Source of the DNA: Bordetella genomosp. 7
GTDB lineage: Bacteria; Pseudomonadota; Gammaproteobacteria; Burkholderiales; Burkholderiaceae_B
Reading direction: 5' to 3'
DNA length: 64,000 nt
Assembly (NCBI RefSeq): GCF_002261265.1
Contig: NZ_NEVK01000004.1
Location: 372,001-436,000, forward strand
Shown: one piece after another, positions 9,058 through 18,445 of the stretch
Position numbering within the stretch: the stretch's first letter is position 1
Layout of the letters: each line of letters starts with the position of its first letter
Position numbers and translations under genes: made by a program
Notes under the pieces: model-generated
The model's input: only the letters and a program-made list of their open reading frames with translations
Told to the model about the DNA's origin: nothing
Database searches by the model: none

Positions 9058-9140
9058 TGTCTGACACCCTTCGGGAGTCAGACACCTGACGCACTCTACG
9101 GGGGCAGGCACCTGACGCACTCTACGGCGGTCAGACGCCT
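9058..9140. repeat. Palindromic repeat cluster 1b and degenerate tandem units
   Basis: One full palindrome (TGTCTGACACC-CTTCGGG-AGTCAGACACC) at 9058-9086 is followed by a roughly 26-base tandem repeat (CACCTGACGCACTCTACG, twice) and a decayed half-site GGTCAGACGCC near 9128-9138. Confidence 0.8.
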
Positions 9141-9440
9141 GTCGTACCCCGCGGAAGTCGGGCATGGGACGAAGCTGACCCGCACCGGACTGCACAGCCC
9201 GTCGTTGCCATGCCGGCGCCTACGCCGGACGCTGCGTCCATCGGCATGGCGATTGCGTGCCTGCGCGCCAACAGCAACCCGCCCGTGCATACTTCCTCGG
9301 CCATTGGCAGTTTCTATCGACCTGATCAAGAGTGCGGTTGATCGCGCCTTGCAGCGCAATCGCCGATACACTGTCCGGAAATTGCACAGGCGCCCGGCTT
9401 CGGGCGCTTTATTGTCATGACTTCCGGGAGCCTTACCACC

Positions 9441-10457
9441 ATGACCGATCTGGCCCGCGTGCCGTTTTCCGTACTGGACCTTGCCCCCATCGTGCAGGGC
9501 GGCACTGCCGCGCAGGCGTTCCAGAACACCGTGGACCTGGCCCAGCACGTCGAGCGCTGGGGATACAAGCGGTTCTGGCTCGCCGAACACCACAACATCA
9601 CCGGAGTGGCCAGCAGCGCCACCGCCGTGCTCATCGGCCACGTTGCCGCCCGCACCAGCACCCTGCGAGTGGGTTCGGGCGGCATCATGCTGCCCAACCA
9701 TGCCCCGCTGATCATCGCCGAACAGTTCGGCACCCTGGAAAGCCTGTTTCCCGGACGCATCGACCTGGGCCTGGGCCGCGCGCCGGGCAGCGACGGCGCC
9801 ACACAGCACGCCTTGCGGCGCGGCCCGCGCAGCGGGCTGGAATTTCCTGCCCTGCTCGACGAACTGCGCGCCTTCCTGGCGCCGGAACGCCCCGGCCAGA
9901 GCGTGCGCGCCATTCCCGGCGCCGGCCTGGACATCCCCATCTGGCTATTGGGTTCCAGCGACTTCAGCGCACGCCTGGCAGCCGAACTGGGGCTGCCCTT
10001 CTCGTTCGCCGGCCACTTCTCGCCCGAAGGCATGGCCGCCATGCGCCTGTACCGGCATCTGTTCAAGCCATCGGCAACGCTGTCGCGCCCCTACGCGATG
10101 ATAGGCGTACCGGTAATCGCCGCCGACACCGACGAGCACGCCCGTTACCTGGCCACCACCCAGCAATTGAAATTCCTGTCGCTGGTGCGCGGCAACCGCC
10201 TGCAGCTGCAGCCCCCGGTCGCCAGCATGGACGGGCTCTGGAACGAGTGGGAGCAGCATGCAGTGGAACAGAAACTGGCAGCCTCGATCGTCGGAGGCCC
10301 TGCCACCGTCAAGGCCGGTCTGCAGGCGCTGATCGCCCAGACCGAGGCCGACGAGGTCATGATTGTTTCCGATTTCTATCGCCACGCCGATCGCCTGCGC
10401 TCTTACGAAATACTTGCTACGCTGAAGCAAAACGCAGCCGCCCAGGCCGCAGCGTAG
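9441..10457 (+). CDS. LLM class flavin-dependent oxidoreductase (luciferase-like monooxygenase family)
   Basis: 338 residues as started here. The ATG at 9441 has GGGAG 10 bases upstream; an in-frame ATG at 9417 has no ribosome site and is less likely. One bacterial-luciferase TIM-barrel domain. Visible family features are [40 protein letters not shown], and the [10 protein letters not shown] loop typical of the subfamily often annotated as alkanal monooxygenase-like or MsnO8-like (TIGR03558). It would use FMNH2; substrate unknown. Thioredoxin follows 111 bases downstream on the same strand. Confidence 0.85.
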   Translation: MTDLARVPFSVLDLAPIVQGGTAAQAFQNTVDLAQHVERWGYKRFWLAEHHNITGVASSATAVLIGHVAARTSTLRVGSGGIMLPNHAPLIIAEQFGTLESLFPGRIDLGLGRAPGSDGATQHALRRGPRSGLEFPALLDELRAFLAPERPGQSVRAIPGAGLDIPIWLLGSSDFSARLAAELGLPFSFAGHFSPEGMAAMRLYRHLFKPSATLSRPYAMIGVPVIAADTDEHARYLATTQQLKFLSLVRGNRLQLQPPVASMDGLWNEWEQHAVEQKLAASIVGGPATVKAGLQALIAQTEADEVMIVSDFYRHADRLRSYEILATLKQNAAAQAAA

Positions 10458-10466
10458 GCCCGCACC

Positions 10467-10487
10467 CCCGCCCCGCGGCGGGATTTT
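10467..10487 (+). terminator. Possible weak terminator after the LLM oxidoreductase
   Basis: CCCGCC-CCGC-GGCGGG (10467-10482) can form a 6-bp GC stem followed by ATTTT. The T run is short, so termination may be partial. Confidence 0.4.
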
Positions 10488-10568
10488 CGCGCGGACGCCC
10501 GGCAAGCGCCCGCCCAATCGGCCGATCCGGCCATCGACGCCGCCCATTCGGCGGCAAGGACGCCAAGC

Positions 10569-10946
10569 ATGAGCAGCATTCTCGAACTCACCAAAGAATC
10601 CTTCCAGGAAGCCATCACGCCCGACAACACCCTGATCGTGGACTTCTGGGCGCCCTGGTGCGGCCCCTGCCGCGGCTTCGCTCCCGTATTCGAGCAAGCC
10701 GCCAAAGACCACACCGACGTAACCTTTGCCAAGGTCAATACCGACGAAGAGCAGGAGCTGGCCGGCGCCCTGGGCATCCGCTCGATTCCCACCCTGATGG
10801 TGTTCCGTGAACAAGTGCTGATGTTCTCGCAGCCCGGCGCCCTGTCCGCCGGCCAGCTTCAGGAACTGCTCGAGAAGATCAAGGCGGTGGACATGGAAAA
10901 GGTGCACCAGGAAATCGCCGCCGCGCAAGGCGACACCGACAAATAG
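10569..10946 (+). CDS. Thioredoxin
   Basis: 125 residues, one thioredoxin fold. The active site is WAPWCGPCRGFAP at about residues 27-39, with the cis-Pro loop in GIRSIPTLMVFR. It reduces protein disulfides in the cytoplasm; there is no signal peptide. The C-terminus is about 15 residues longer than E. coli TrxA, with an extra charged helix (MEKVHQEIAAAQGDTDK). This is probably a secondary thioredoxin rather than the housekeeping one, because Arg replaces the usual Lys after WCGPC and the tail is extended. Converges on the YigZ gene with a 19-base gap. Confidence 0.92.
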   Translation: MSSILELTKESFQEAITPDNTLIVDFWAPWCGPCRGFAPVFEQAAKDHTDVTFAKVNTDEEQELAGALGIRSIPTLMVFREQVLMFSQPGALSAGQLQELLEKIKAVDMEKVHQEIAAAQGDTDK

Positions 10947-10965
10947 GCGCCTGCGGGCTCGCCGG

Positions 10966-11553
10966 CTAATCGCGGACTTGCCAGCCGGCGCGGCCGCGCG
11001 TAACGTCGGCGGCGATCTGTTCCACGTTGGATAACGCGTCGCGCGGCACCCGCAGCACCAGCGACGCGCCCTCGCCGCCAAAAGATTCGGCCTGCACCTG
11101 CGCGCCGGCTTGCGCGACGCGCGCCTTGAGCAAGGGCAGTTCAGCGTATTCGCAGCGGCACGTAACGGTGGCCATATCCACAATCGGGACGCGGGGCGCC
11201 AGGCGCAGGCATTGTGCCGCGCAGCCGCCGTAGGCCCGCACCAGGCCGCCCGCGCCCAGCTTGACGCCCCCGAACCACCTGACCACCAGCACCGCGACCC
11301 GATCCAGCCCCTGCCCCTCTATGGCCTGCAATATGGGGCGCCCGGCCGTCCCGCCCGGCTCGCCATCGTCATTGAAGCGATAAGCCTGCCCGATACGGTA
11401 AGCCCAGCAATTGTGGGTGGCCGTCGGATCGCTGTGCGCGGCGAAAAACGCCATGGCTTCGTCCACGCTGGCCACCGGCGCCGCGTAAGCCTGGAAACGG
11501 CTCTTCTTGATGTCTTCTTGATGCGCGCTCGCCGCGCTCAGGGTTTCGCTCAT
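10966..11553 (-). CDS. YigZ/IMPACT family protein
   Basis: 195 residues. The N-terminal UPF0029/IMPACT domain shows the conserved block HNCWAYRIG, FNDDGEPGGTAGRPIL and VVRWFGGVKLGAGGLVRAY. The C-terminal ferredoxin-like domain (DUF1949 type) covers about 135-195. The biochemical role of bacterial YigZ is not well settled; eukaryotic IMPACT regulates translation through GCN1. The ATG at 11553 is the natural start. Confidence 0.88.
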   Translation of the reverse strand: MSETLSAASAHQEDIKKSRFQAYAAPVASVDEAMAFFAAHSDPTATHNCWAYRIGQAYRFNDDGEPGGTAGRPILQAIEGQGLDRVAVLVVRWFGGVKLGAGGLVRAYGGCAAQCLRLAPRVPIVDMATVTCRCEYAELPLLKARVAQAGAQVQAESFGGEGASLVLRVPRDALSNVEQIAADVTRGRAGWQVRD

Positions 11554-11589
11554 ACCCCGGGATTGTAGGCGGCCGGCGCCCGCCGCCCG

Positions 11590-12447
11590 TCAGCCGTGGC
11601 AGTCGGGGACTTCCTGGTCCAGATAAACGTCGAACGCGACGTCGCGCGCCCACTTGCGCGCCATGGCTTGCCAGACGCCCTGGCTGCGCCATTGGCGCAT
11701 GGTGGCGGCCAGCCAGCGGGCCGTGGCCTGATCGCCATTGCGGGCCACCCATACCAGTTCCGCCTGCGGGCCGGTGACAGGCAGCGTTGCCGAAAACTTC
11801 TTCCATTCGGGGAACTGCATCAACGGGCCCCACACCGTGTCGTCCACCAGGCCGATATCGCAGCTGCCTTCCCGTACCGCCACCAGCGCATCGGACGGCA
11901 CCCGATGAGTCTGCACCTTTGCGCCCCAGGTCGCGGCCAGCGCCTGCGCCTGAAAGGCAGCGGTGGACATGCATACGGTAAGGCCCTTTGCCTGGCTCCA
12001 GTCGCGCAACGGCGTGTCGCTGCGGATAACCGCCTTGGGGCGCGTCACATAGCCCGCCGCCACCACGGCCGTGCCGTCGCCCTGCAACGCGGGGGCAGAC
12101 TGGTCCGCGACACGGTCGGCGAGCAGCACGTCGACCACGCCGTCGGCCAGCGCCTGGGCCTGTCGCGCGGGCGGGATCTGCACCACTTCAAGGGCGAGGC
12201 CGAGCTGCTCGGCCAGGCGCGCCGCCGCAACAGTGTCCAGGCGCTCGGGCGTACGCACCTTGGCGCCTGCCGCCGCAGGCGGCGCCAGGTATGGCACGCC
12301 AACCACGAGCGTGCCGCGTTCGCGCGCCTTTCCGAACGGCTGGTCCGCCGCATCGGCCGGACCCGCCGCCTGCGCGCACAGCAGCCAGGCCGCAAGCCCT
12401 GTGGCCAGGGCGCGGCGCGCGTGAGAAACAACTTTCAAGCCAGGCAT
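11590..12447 (-). CDS. Periplasmic substrate-binding protein, family 3 type
   Basis: 285 residues from ATG at 12447. A TTG at 12468 has a better GGAAGG site and would add seven residues, so the start is open. Signal peptide cleaved near GPADA-AD. The mature protein starts GTLVVGVPYLAPP, the usual opening of type 3 binding proteins, and has the two-lobe pattern including LTVCMSTAAFQAQALA and SCDIGLVDDTVWGPL. It ends an operon of ATPase, binding protein, permease and this second binding protein, with a 39-base gap after the permease. Family 3 proteins usually bind amino acids or small polar solutes; a ligand cannot be named. Having two unlike binding proteins for one permease is unusual. Confidence 0.75.
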   Translation of the reverse strand: MPGLKVVSHARRALATGLAAWLLCAQAAGPADAADQPFGKARERGTLVVGVPYLAPPAAAGAKVRTPERLDTVAAARLAEQLGLALEVVQIPPARQAQALADGVVDVLLADRVADQSAPALQGDGTAVVAAGYVTRPKAVIRSDTPLRDWSQAKGLTVCMSTAAFQAQALAATWGAKVQTHRVPSDALVAVREGSCDIGLVDDTVWGPLMQFPEWKKFSATLPVTGPQAELVWVARNGDQATARWLAATMRQWRSQGVWQAMARKWARDVAFDVYLDQEVPDCHG

Positions 12448-12486
12448 GGTGCTAAGCGGCGGGGGCAAGCCCCGCCTTCCGTCCGG

Positions 12487-13281
12487 TTAAACGTACTGAT
12501 ACCGCAACAGGCGGTGCTTGAGGTTTTCAAGCACGAGCTGGTCGATCAGGGCGGCAAGAATCGCTATCACCAGGATGTTCATCATCACGCCGCTCATGTC
12601 GGCGATTTCACCCGAATACGCCAGCGACCGCCCCAACCCTTTGCCGAAGCCGATCAGCATTTCGGCCGAAATCAGGGCCCGCCACGCATTGCCGAAGGCC
12701 AGTTGCGCGCCGGTGATCAGCTCGGGCATGACGGCGGGCAGATAGACGCGCTTGATCAAGCCCCAGCGCGTGGCGCCCATGACGCGCGCGGCCGACACAT
12801 GCACCCGTTGCACGGATTCGGTGGCGTTCATGACGCTGAGCGCCGCCGGAAAGAACGCCGCCAACGCGACGACCACAATGATGGGCGCGCTGCCGAACCC
12901 CATGACGATCAGAAAGAGCGGCACCCAGGCAATGGACGGAATGGATTGCAGGATGACAATGGCGCTGCGCAGCACTTCGCGAAAGAAATACAGCACCGCC
13001 GCCACCAGCCCGAACCCGACACCGGCCAGCAGGGCCAGGCCGTAGCCCGCTCCCAGCCGGCCCAGCGTGCCCATGAGGCTCTGGTGAAAGCCCGGGTCGC
13101 CCAGGTCGTGCAGCAGGCGCAGCACCACCGTGGGCACGCCCGGCATCAGGAAGTCGGGCAGCGCCCAGGCCGCGGCTTGCCAGAGCAGTAGGATGAAAGC
13201 CACGCCAAGCACCCCGGCGAGGTGCTTGCGCAGCCCTGTTACGCGGGTCGAGGAGGTCAAAGCTTGCGCGCCTCTTGCCAC
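12487..13281 (-). CDS. ABC transporter permease, nitrate/sulfonate/taurine (SsuC/TauC-like) family
   Basis: 264 residues with about six membrane segments and the cytoplasmic EAA loop that docks on the ATPase (SVQRVHVSAARVMGATRWGLIKR). The GTG at 13281 overlaps the preceding binding-protein gene by 25 bases. A TTG at 13260, overlapping its stop, is an alternative start that would remove seven residues. It works with the ATPase at 14355 and the binding protein at 13257. Family members import nitrate, taurine, aliphatic sulfonates, bicarbonate or thiamine precursors. Confidence 0.88.
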   Translation of the reverse strand: MARGAQALTSSTRVTGLRKHLAGVLGVAFILLLWQAAAWALPDFLMPGVPTVVLRLLHDLGDPGFHQSLMGTLGRLGAGYGLALLAGVGFGLVAAVLYFFREVLRSAIVILQSIPSIAWVPLFLIVMGFGSAPIIVVVALAAFFPAALSVMNATESVQRVHVSAARVMGATRWGLIKRVYLPAVMPELITGAQLAFGNAWRALISAEMLIGFGKGLGRSLAYSGEIADMSGVMMNILVIAILAALIDQLVLENLKHRLLRYQYV

Positions 13282-14264
13282 GAAAGGTCAACGATGGTCG
13301 AGACATCGTACGGCTTGCCGTCGCGGGTCTTGAGCGAGCCCTGCGCCTGCAGGATATCGGCGATTTCCTGCATGCGCGCCGCGTCCTTGTCGGTAAGCTT
13401 GGCCGTAAAGACCTGCGTCTTGATGGCTTCTTCGATGACCGTCTCGCGCGGCAGCTCGCCACGCTTGAGCGTCTTGAGGGTAGGCTCGGCAATGAAGTAA
13501 GAAGCGATCAGGCTTGCGGCCTTGGAGGGATTCTGCTGCAGCAGGTCGATGGCGGCCTTTTGCGCGTCCAGCGCCTTCCATACATCGTCCTTGCGCTTTT
13601 CAAGCACTTCGCCCGAGGTGATCACCACCATGCACGGGAACGGCCAGGCCTGGCCCACCTCGTAGATCTGCTTGACCGGGGCGACCAGTTGCGCGATGCG
13701 GTCATAGGGCTCGAACAGGAACGCCGCGTCGACGCGCTGCCCGACCAGCGATTGCACCGCAACGGCAGGGCTGACGCCCATGATGTTCACGTCCGAGGGC
13801 TGCAGGCCGCCCTCTTTCAGCACTACGCCCTTGAGCACCACGTCCGCCGTACTGCCCTCGCTCTGTGAGGCCAGCGTCTTGCCCTTGAGGCCCGCGATAT
13901 CGTCGATGCCCGTGCCTTCGCGCACCAGCAGCGAGTGGTACCCCTGTTGCGCGCCGCCCACGACCTTCAGATCGGCGCCCTTGGACGCCCACGCCACGGC
14001 GTTGGTAAAGCCCAGCACGCCGATGTCGAGCTGGCCGCCGACAATCGCCTTGATCAGGTCGGTGCCCGACTTGAACTCCACCAGCTCAGTATCCAGCCCG
14101 GCGTTCTTGTAGAAGTCGCCCTCCTGGGCCACGATGGCCTGCGCATCGTCCATGACGCGCAGATAGCCCACGCGGAACTTTTCGGCCGCGGCGGCAGTCG
14201 AGGCGAGCGCCATGGCCGCCGCTGCGGTGGCCAGCGTGGCGGCCAACCAGTTCTTGAGTCTCAT
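13257..14264 (-). CDS. ABC transporter substrate-binding protein, SsuA/TauA/NrtA-like
   Basis: 335 residues. ATG at 14264 has GGAGAGC upstream. Signal peptide ends at STAAAA-EK. The mature start KFRVGYLRVMDDAQAIVAQE, followed by GLDTELVEFKSGTDLIKAIVGGQLDIG, is the standard pattern of the NMT1/SsuA-like fold: an N-terminal lobe strand, then the FKSGTD.I.A...GQ.D element. It captures the ligand in the periplasm and delivers it to the permease downstream. An oxyanion such as a sulfonate, or a thiamine-like compound, is possible; sequence alone does not decide. Second gene of the operon. Confidence 0.88.
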   Translation of the reverse strand: MRLKNWLAATLATAAAAMALASTAAAAEKFRVGYLRVMDDAQAIVAQEGDFYKNAGLDTELVEFKSGTDLIKAIVGGQLDIGVLGFTNAVAWASKGADLKVVGGAQQGYHSLLVREGTGIDDIAGLKGKTLASQSEGSTADVVLKGVVLKEGGLQPSDVNIMGVSPAVAVQSLVGQRVDAAFLFEPYDRIAQLVAPVKQIYEVGQAWPFPCMVVITSGEVLEKRKDDVWKALDAQKAAIDLLQQNPSKAASLIASYFIAEPTLKTLKRGELPRETVIEEAIKTQVFTAKLTDKDAARMQEIADILQAQGSLKTRDGKPYDVSTIVDLSWQEARKL

Positions 14265-14354
14265 TGTTTGCTCTCCAGTGCTTCAACAGATAGTGATATG
14301 AAATTCGATGCGGCGCCGTCGGGCGCCATGGAAGGGCCGCGGGCCGGGGCGCCG

Positions 14355-15113
14355 TCAGGCCGCCAGCGCGATGTCGCTGTCGGCGACGCGGATGCCCAAC
14401 AGGCTGAGGATCTCGCGCTTTTCGCCGGCGAGGTCGGCCAGGTCGTGCGTCTTGCGGCGATGCTTCAGATTGAATTCGCGCAGCACACGAGCAGGCCGCG
14501 CGCTGAACACGACCACGCGGTCGGCCAGGAACAGGGCCTCGTCCACATCGTGCGTGACCAGCAGCACAGAAGGCTTTTCTTGTTGAATAAGCTGGCGCAG
14601 GACGTCTTGCAGGCTGAGCCGAGTCAGCGCATCCAGCGCGCCGAACGGCTCATCCATCAGCATGGTCTGGGGTTGCGCGATAAACGCGCGCGCCAGAGCC
14701 GCACGCTGGCGCATGCCCCCTGAAACCTGTTGCGGATAATAGTTTTCGAAGCCTTCCAGCCCCACTCGCGCCAGCCAGCCCACGGCCTTTTCGCGCGCCG
14801 TCGCCTTGGCGACATTCTGGAATTCCAGGGCCAGCGCCACGTTGTCGCGCAGCGTCAGCCACGGGTACAGCGCGTGTTCCTGGAACACCAGCGTGCGGCT
14901 GGGGTGCGGGCCGGCCACCGGCTTGCCGTCGGCCAGCACCTGACCCTGCGTGGGGGTCTCGAGCCCGGCGGCCATGTGCAGCAAGGTGGACTTCCCGCAG
15001 CCGGACGGACCCACCAGGGCGACCAGCTCTCCAGTCTTGAATTCACTGGAGAAACCGTCCACGACCTGCAGGGCGCCGAAGTTCTTGTGGACGTGATCGA
15101 AAGTCAGATTCAT
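14355..15113 (-). CDS. ABC transporter ATP-binding protein, SsuB/TauB-like
   Basis: 252 residues, one ABC domain: Walker A GPSGCGKST (about 34-42), Q-loop LVFQEHALYPWLTL, signature VSGGMRQR, Walker B TMLMDEPFGALD, and switch His in LLVTHDVDEAL. The 'FQEHALYPW' and 'DEPFGALDALTR' wording is typical of the nitrate/sulfonate/taurine importer subfamily. First gene of the operon; an AT-rich control region lies just upstream. About 30 residues past the core domain form a charged tail. Confidence 0.92.
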   Translation of the reverse strand: MNLTFDHVHKNFGALQVVDGFSSEFKTGELVALVGPSGCGKSTLLHMAAGLETPTQGQVLADGKPVAGPHPSRTLVFQEHALYPWLTLRDNVALALEFQNVAKATAREKAVGWLARVGLEGFENYYPQQVSGGMRQRAALARAFIAQPQTMLMDEPFGALDALTRLSLQDVLRQLIQQEKPSVLLVTHDVDEALFLADRVVVFSARPARVLREFNLKHRRKTHDLADLAGEKREILSLLGIRVADSDIALAA

Positions 15114-15150
15114 GGGGATGGGGCTCGCACGGTGGCGTGTAAAGAGCCCC

Positions 15151-15222
15151 TAATCTAACAATCCGTTATATGAATCCAAACAATATTTTTATAATTCTTT
15201 AATAACTATCAGGCATATAGAA
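15151..15222 (-). promoter_or_regulatory. AT-rich promoter/control region of the nitrate/sulfonate-type ABC operon
   Basis: A sharply AT-rich stretch in an otherwise GC-rich region, immediately upstream of the ATPase gene. On the minus strand it contains several TATAA-like words (ATTATAAAAATATTG, CATATAACGG) and a possible TTGGAT...TAGATT pair with 16-base spacing. No one promoter stands out. The AT content and repeated ATAAC/TTAT elements would fit a LysR-type activator site (for example CysB-like), which is inference. Confidence 0.55.
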
Positions 15223-15224
15223 AG

Positions 15225-15260
15225 AGCCGGCGCGGGCAGGCCGGCCCGCCTGGGCCGGCT
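15225..15260 (-). terminator. Probable terminator of the ABC-F gene
   Basis: On the minus strand AGCCGGC ... GCCGGCT (outer 7-bp stem, 15260 to 15225) is followed by CTTTCTAT. The inner GCCGGCCC-AGGC-GGGCCGGC is an alternative 8-bp stem. It starts ten bases past the ABC-F stop. Confidence 0.5.
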
Positions 15261-15269
15261 TTGGGCCGG

Positions 15270-16874
15270 TCAGCCTTCGATGCCGCGGGAAGCCAGGTAG
15301 TCTTCGTATCCGCCACGGTAGTCCACGATTTCGCCGTCGGGCAGGATTTCGATGACCCGTGTGGCCAGGCCGGACACGAACTCGCGGTCGTGCGACACGA
15401 ATATCAGGGTGCCCTGGTATTTTTCGAGCGCGAACTGCAGCGATTCGATGGATTCCATGTCCAAGTGGTTGGTCGGCTCGTCGAGCAGCATGACGTTATG
15501 CCGGCCCAGCATCAGTCGGCCGAAGGTCATGCGGTTTTTCTCGCCCCCCGACAGCACGCGCGGCGCCTTGGGCAGGTCGTCGGCCGAGAACAACAGGCGG
15601 CCCAGCACGGACCGGATGGCCTGATCGTCGTCGCCGGGCTGGCGGTATTCGCTCATCCAGTCGAACAGATTGATGTCCGACTGCTGGAACTGGTCGGATA
15701 CGTCTTGCGCCATGTAGCCGAGGTCGGCGTTATCCGACCATTTGATCGAGCCCGAATCGGGCGCGAGATCGCCCGCCAGCATGCGCAGAAGCGTGGTCTT
15801 GCCCACGCCGTTGGCGCCGATGATGGCGATCTTTTCGCCGGCGTCGATCATGGCCGAAAAATCGCGAATGACAGGCGCGTCGTACGACTTGGACAAGCGT
15901 TCGATGGTGGCGGCCAGGCGATGCATGACCTTGTTCTGTTCGAACCGTATGTACGGGTTCTGGCGCGATGATGGCTTGACGACGACCTGCTCTGCTTTGA
16001 TGCGGTCGATCTGCTTCAGGCGCGAGGTCGCCTGGCGCGACTTGGACTTGTTGGCCGAGAAGCGCCGCACGAAGTCCTGGAGTTCGGCGACGCGCTCCTT
16101 GGCCTTGGCGTTGTTGGCCACCAGGCGCTCGCGGGCTTGCGTGGACGCCAGCATGTAGTCGTCGTAGTTGCCCGGATAGATGCGGATTTCGCCATAGTCC
16201 ACGTCCGCCATATGGGTGCAGACCTGGTTCAGGAAGTGCCGGTCGTGGCTGATGATGATCATGGTGCTCTGGTAGCTGTTGAGCACCGTTTCCAGCCAGC
16301 GGATGGTGTTGATATCGAGGTTGTTGGTGGGTTCGTCGAGCAGCAGCACGTCCGGATTGGAAAACAGCGCCTGCGCAAGCAGCACGCGCAGTTTCCAGCC
16401 GGGCGCGATTTCGCGCATGGGCAGTTGGTGCTGGTCGACGGCGAACTCCAGCCCCAGCAGCAGTTCGCCCGCGCGGGCTTCGGCCGTGTAGCCGTCGTAT
16501 TCGGCGAACTTGGCCTCGAGCTCGGCGGCCCGCATGTAGTCGTCTTCGGTGGCGTCGGGGTTGGCGTAGATCGCGTCGCGCTCGGTCATGGCCGCCCACA
16601 TTTCGGTGTGGCCCATCATCACGACGTCGAGCACGCGCATGTCTTCATACGCGAACTGGTCCTGGCGCAACTTGCCCAGCCGCACCCCCGGCTCGAGCGA
16701 CACGTTGCCGGCCGACGGCTCGAGATCGCCGCCGATGATTTTCATGAACGTCGACTTGCCCGAGCCGTTGGCCCCGATCAGACCATATCGGTTGCCTTCC
16801 CCGAACTTGACGCTGACGTTTTCGAATAGGGGCTTGGGGCCGAACTGGATAGTGAGATTGGCGGTAGAAATCAC
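15270..16874 (-). CDS. ABC-F family ATPase (YbiT-like ribosome-associated ATPase)
   Basis: 534 residues without membrane segments, containing two ABC domains. Domain 1: Walker [10 protein letters not shown] (about 35-43), Walker [12 protein letters not shown], signature-region [14 protein letters not shown]. Domain 2: Walker [10 protein letters not shown], signature LSGGEKNRM, Walker [12 protein letters not shown]. The charged linker between them at about 250-320 ([20 protein letters not shown], then [10 protein letters not shown]) is the P-site tRNA interaction motif region. Size and linker resemble YbiT more than EttA or Uup. Inferred role: acting on stalled or idle ribosomes. Monocistronic. 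Confidence 0.9.
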   Translation of the reverse strand: MISTANLTIQFGPKPLFENVSVKFGEGNRYGLIGANGSGKSTFMKIIGGDLEPSAGNVSLEPGVRLGKLRQDQFAYEDMRVLDVVMMGHTEMWAAMTERDAIYANPDATEDDYMRAAELEAKFAEYDGYTAEARAGELLLGLEFAVDQHQLPMREIAPGWKLRVLLAQALFSNPDVLLLDEPTNNLDINTIRWLETVLNSYQSTMIIISHDRHFLNQVCTHMADVDYGEIRIYPGNYDDYMLASTQARERLVANNAKAKERVAELQDFVRRFSANKSKSRQATSRLKQIDRIKAEQVVVKPSSRQNPYIRFEQNKVMHRLAATIERLSKSYDAPVIRDFSAMIDAGEKIAIIGANGVGKTTLLRMLAGDLAPDSGSIKWSDNADLGYMAQDVSDQFQQSDINLFDWMSEYRQPGDDDQAIRSVLGRLLFSADDLPKAPRVLSGGEKNRMTFGRLMLGRHNVMLLDEPTNHLDMESIESLQFALEKYQGTLIFVSHDREFVSGLATRVIEILPDGEIVDYRGGYEDYLASRGIEG

Positions 16875-17196
16875 GGCTGTGGAATTGGAGGCAGGCGCGT
16901 CGCAGACGCAGGGGTAAACCGGGTAGTTTAGCAGCCAAGGGGCCCTTCCCGCGAATGGCGCCGCGCGCGGACGGTGGACGTTCGGCAGAATCGGTACGGG
17001 TTATCACCAAGCGTCAGGCAATTGTCAGATCACGCCCGGCACGGTTTAATCGCCTTGCGACCCACCCGCCATGCGGCGGCTGTTTCTCTGTGCGGCCGCA
17101 CGCTTCATGCATTGCGCTTTGTCCTGTAGTCCGCTGTCCCACAAGTTGTGCACAACAAGTTGGTTCACGCAGTCAAAAAACCGGAGACAACAAGCC
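16875..17196. other. Divergent intergenic region between the ABC-F gene and the TRAP operon
   Basis: 322 bases holding the TRAP operon promoter (17022-17050) and its roughly 140-base leader. The ABC-F promoter must lie near 16875-16980 but no clear elements are visible. The leader has no recognised riboswitch. Confidence 0.5.
17022..17050 (+). promoter_or_regulatory. Predicted sigma-70 promoter of the TRAP transporter operon
   Basis: TTGTCA (17022-17027; 5 of 6 to TTGACA), spacer of exactly 17 bases, then TTTAAT (17045-17050; 5 of 6 to TATAAT). It lies about 145 bases ahead of the dctP-like ATG at 17197. Confidence 0.6.
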
Positions 17197-18321
17197 ATGC
17201 AACACCCCCCCTCTTCCCGCCGTCGTTTCATCGCGGGCGCGACGTCCATAGCGGGCACCGCGGCCCTGGGCTTTCCGGCCATTACCCGCGCGCAGGGCTC
17301 GCCTGTGTCGCTGCGCTTCCAGAGCACCTGGCCGTCCAACGACATTTTCCACGAGTTCGCGCAAGACTACGCACGCAAGGTCAACGACATGGCCGAGGGC
17401 CAGTTGAAGATAGAGGTGCTGCCCGCGGGCGCCGTCGTCAAGGCGTTCGACCTGCTCGACGCCGTTTCGGCCGGCACGCTCGATGGCGGCCACGGCGTGG
17501 TGGCTTATTGGTACGGCAAGAACACGGCGGTGGCGCTGTGGGGATCCGGCCCTGCGTTCGGCATGGACGCCAACATGCTGCTGGCCTGGCACGAGTATGG
17601 CGGCGGCAAGGAACTGCTGACGGAAATACAGCAGGCCATGGGGGTGAACGTGGTGTCGCTGATGTATGGCCCCATGCCCACCCAGCCCTTCGGCTGGTTC
17701 AAGCGTCCCATTACCAAGGCCGAAGACGTAAAGGGCGTGAAATTCCGCACCGTGGGCCTGGCCATCGACATGTATTCGGCCATGGGGGCTGCCGTGAACG
17801 CGCTGCCGGGCGGCGAGATCGTGCCCGCCCTGGACCGGGGCCTGCTGGACGGCGCCGAATTCAACAACGCATCGTCCGACCTGGCATTGGGCTTCCAGGA
17901 TGTGTCCAAGATCTGCATGTTGCAGAGCTTTCACCAGAGCGCCGAACAGTTCGAGGTGCTGTTCAATAAAAAGCGGTATGACGCGCTGCCCCAGCACCTG
18001 AAGCACATCCTGGCATATGCCGCGCAGGCCGCCAGCGCCGATATGTCGTGGAAGGCGGCCGACCGCTATTCGTCCGACTACATCAAGCTGCAGAAGGATC
18101 ACAACGTCAAGTTCTACAAAACGCCCGACGCGATCCTGCAACAGCAGCTCAAGATCTGGGATCAGATGATCGAAAAGCGGTCCGCCGAGAATCCGTTGTT
18201 CAAGAAGGTGCTGGACTCGCAACGCGCCTTTGCCGAACGCGCGGGGCGCTGGCACAACGACGTATCGGTCAACTTCAGGATGGCGTTCAACCATTACTTC
18301 GCTCGCAAGCCGGCCGCCTGA
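17197..18321 (+). CDS. TRAP transporter periplasmic receptor, DctP family
   Basis: 374 residues. ATG at 17197 follows CCGGAGAC. The leader has a twin-arginine type motif (SRRRFIAGATS) and a hydrophobic segment ending ITRAQ, suggesting Tat export. The mature part shows DctP patterns: FQSTWPSNDIFHEFAQDYARKV, LKIEVLPAGAVVKAFDLLDAV, KGVKFRTVGLAIDMYSAMGA and ALDRGLLDGAEF. Receptors of this size in the mannitol/chloroaromatic group bind organic acids; the ligand is unknown. First gene of a dctP-dctQ-dctM operon. Confidence 0.9.
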   Translation: MQHPPSSRRRFIAGATSIAGTAALGFPAITRAQGSPVSLRFQSTWPSNDIFHEFAQDYARKVNDMAEGQLKIEVLPAGAVVKAFDLLDAVSAGTLDGGHGVVAYWYGKNTAVALWGSGPAFGMDANMLLAWHEYGGGKELLTEIQQAMGVNVVSLMYGPMPTQPFGWFKRPITKAEDVKGVKFRTVGLAIDMYSAMGAAVNALPGGEIVPALDRGLLDGAEFNNASSDLALGFQDVSKICMLQSFHQSAEQFEVLFNKKRYDALPQHLKHILAYAAQAASADMSWKAADRYSSDYIKLQKDHNVKFYKTPDAILQQQLKIWDQMIEKRSAENPLFKKVLDSQRAFAERAGRWHNDVSVNFRMAFNHYFARKPAA

Positions 18322-18445
18322 ACTGCCGCGGGCTGATGGATCGCCGCGGCTGTGCACCCGCCCCTACCCGCGCCCCCGACATTGAGCGGCGCGGCGGGCG
18401 GGTGCGTTGTTTTGCACGCCCTGTTCACGACCTGGATGGCATTCG

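Larger units (their letters stand above)
8568..9440. other. Large non-coding block holding palindromic repeats and an inverted repeat
   Basis: A gap of 873 bases without a credible gene. It contains four full copies and fragments of a GGTGTCTGAC palindrome (8614-8825 and 9058-9086), a perfect 32-bp inverted repeat (8882-9012), and short degenerate tandem units (9087-9140). The remaining 9150-9440 is ordinary intergenic sequence ahead of the LLM oxidoreductase, with no convincing promoter. Reading frames here exist only because the repeats are GC-rich. Confidence 0.75.

Noticed and set aside
8539-9100. Small proteins translated through the repeat block
   Set aside because: Frames exist on both strands across the inverted repeat but are Arg/Pro-rich, lack ribosome sites and repeat the same peptide because of the DNA repeats.
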